NCBI GenBank assembly: GCA_007125255.1
Contig: SLDM01000476.1
Location: forward strand, 1-6,586
Length of the DNA stretch: 6,586 nucleotides
Reading direction: 5' to 3'
Origin: Phycisphaerales bacterium
GTDB taxonomy: Bacteria; Planctomycetota; Phycisphaerae; Phycisphaerales; SM1A02
The position numbers were made by a program, and so were the translations under genes. Shown here piece by piece: positions 6,413 to 6,586 of the stretch (positions within the stretch are counted from its first letter, which is position 1; each line of letters begins with the position of its first letter). A model generated the notes under the pieces. That model was not told the origin of the DNA, did not search any database, and saw nothing but the letters and a program-made list of their open reading frames with translations.

Positions 6413-6586
6413 ATGTGTCAGAGCACTCCTATGAGGACTCGCGCGGTCGCTGCGATCGCATGCGCGGCCGGTGTCAACGCTGTTGCAACCGCGGATTGGA
6501 TCTACTTCGTGGATGAGACCGACCAGCGACTCATCACCGATGAGTCCTTCGGCACGGACTCATCACCGATGAGTCCTTCGGCACGG
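6413..6586 (+). CDS. Exported protein, N-terminal fragment with signal peptide (3' end outside window)
   Basis: The 58 codons seen begin with a Sec-type signal peptide: a basic stretch (MRTRA), a hydrophobic core (AVAAIACAAGVNAVA) and a likely cleavage after ATA, just before DWIYFVDET. The mature start, DWIYFVDETDQRLITDESFG, resembles exported proteins of Phycisphaerae-type planctomycetes that often continue into VCBS/FG-GAP-like repeats; this is recalled family resemblance and was not searched. The homologous-looking frame holds up to about GTD. A 29-bp tandem repeat (from 6528) then begins its second copy in another reading frame, producing SSPMSPSAR. If a third copy follows, the frame would meet a TGA. 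Either the gene is broken or the end of the sequence is misassembled. Divergently placed from the 1112-residue gene. Confidence 0.6.
   Translation, partial: MCQSTPMRTRAVAAIACAAGVNAVATADWIYFVDETDQRLITDESFGTDSSPMSPSAR
6528..6586 (+). repeat. 29-bp tandem repeat with internal palindrome at the window edge
   Basis: Two identical 29-base copies (6528-6556 and 6557-6585) stand head to tail, and base 6586 is the first base of a possible third. Each copy holds a perfect inverted repeat, GACTCATC-ACC-GATGAGTC, followed by CTTCGGCACG. Because 29 is not a multiple of three, the second copy is read in a different frame from the first. The first copy is in the frame that matches the expected protein family. 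Confidence 0.9.

Noticed and set aside
5925..6459. GCGATCGC octamers (5925-5932 and 6452-6459), like the cyanobacterial HIP1 motif
   Set aside because: Only two copies occur, both inside coding sequence. That fits the general GATC excess and not a HIP1-rich genome.

Overview
The window is GC-rich (estimated by eye at about 64%). It most resembles a planctomycete of the Phycisphaerae type. This rests mainly on the partial gene at the right end, whose mature N-terminus (DWIYFVDETDQRLITDESFG) looks like exported proteins known from that group. The taxonomic call is an inference. No RNA gene, CRISPR array, transposon or phage gene was found. The coding is dense and otherwise ordinary.

Layout, left to right. 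Positions 1-708 (+) are the 3' end of an MscS-type mechanosensitive channel gene, cut by the window edge. After a 118-bp gap holding a stem-loop, a -10-like box and a clear Shine-Dalgarno, positions 827-2269 (+) encode a second channel of a different subfamily, YbdG/MscM. A 288-bp gap follows with several predicted stem-loops (2334-2454). Positions 2558-2848 (+) encode a small DUF167/YggU-family protein. It converges, with only 20 bp between stop codons, on a very large gene read right to left (6207 to 2869, -). That gene encodes a 1112-residue protein of no recognisable family: a long, mostly helical soluble part followed by four C-terminal membrane helices. Divergent from it across a 205-bp gap, 6413-6586 (+) begins an exported protein with a signal peptide. 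It runs off the window inside a 29-bp tandem repeat that shifts the reading frame.

Functionally, the two channels form a plausible osmotic-downshock pair: stretch-gated membrane pores that release solutes when turgor rises. The other genes have no demonstrable link to them. No strong case for a new multi-gene system emerges. The best candidates for follow-up are the 1112-residue membrane protein, the frame-breaking hairpin repeat at the right edge, and the -10-like boxes lying six bases before the start codons of two genes, which suggest leaderless transcripts.
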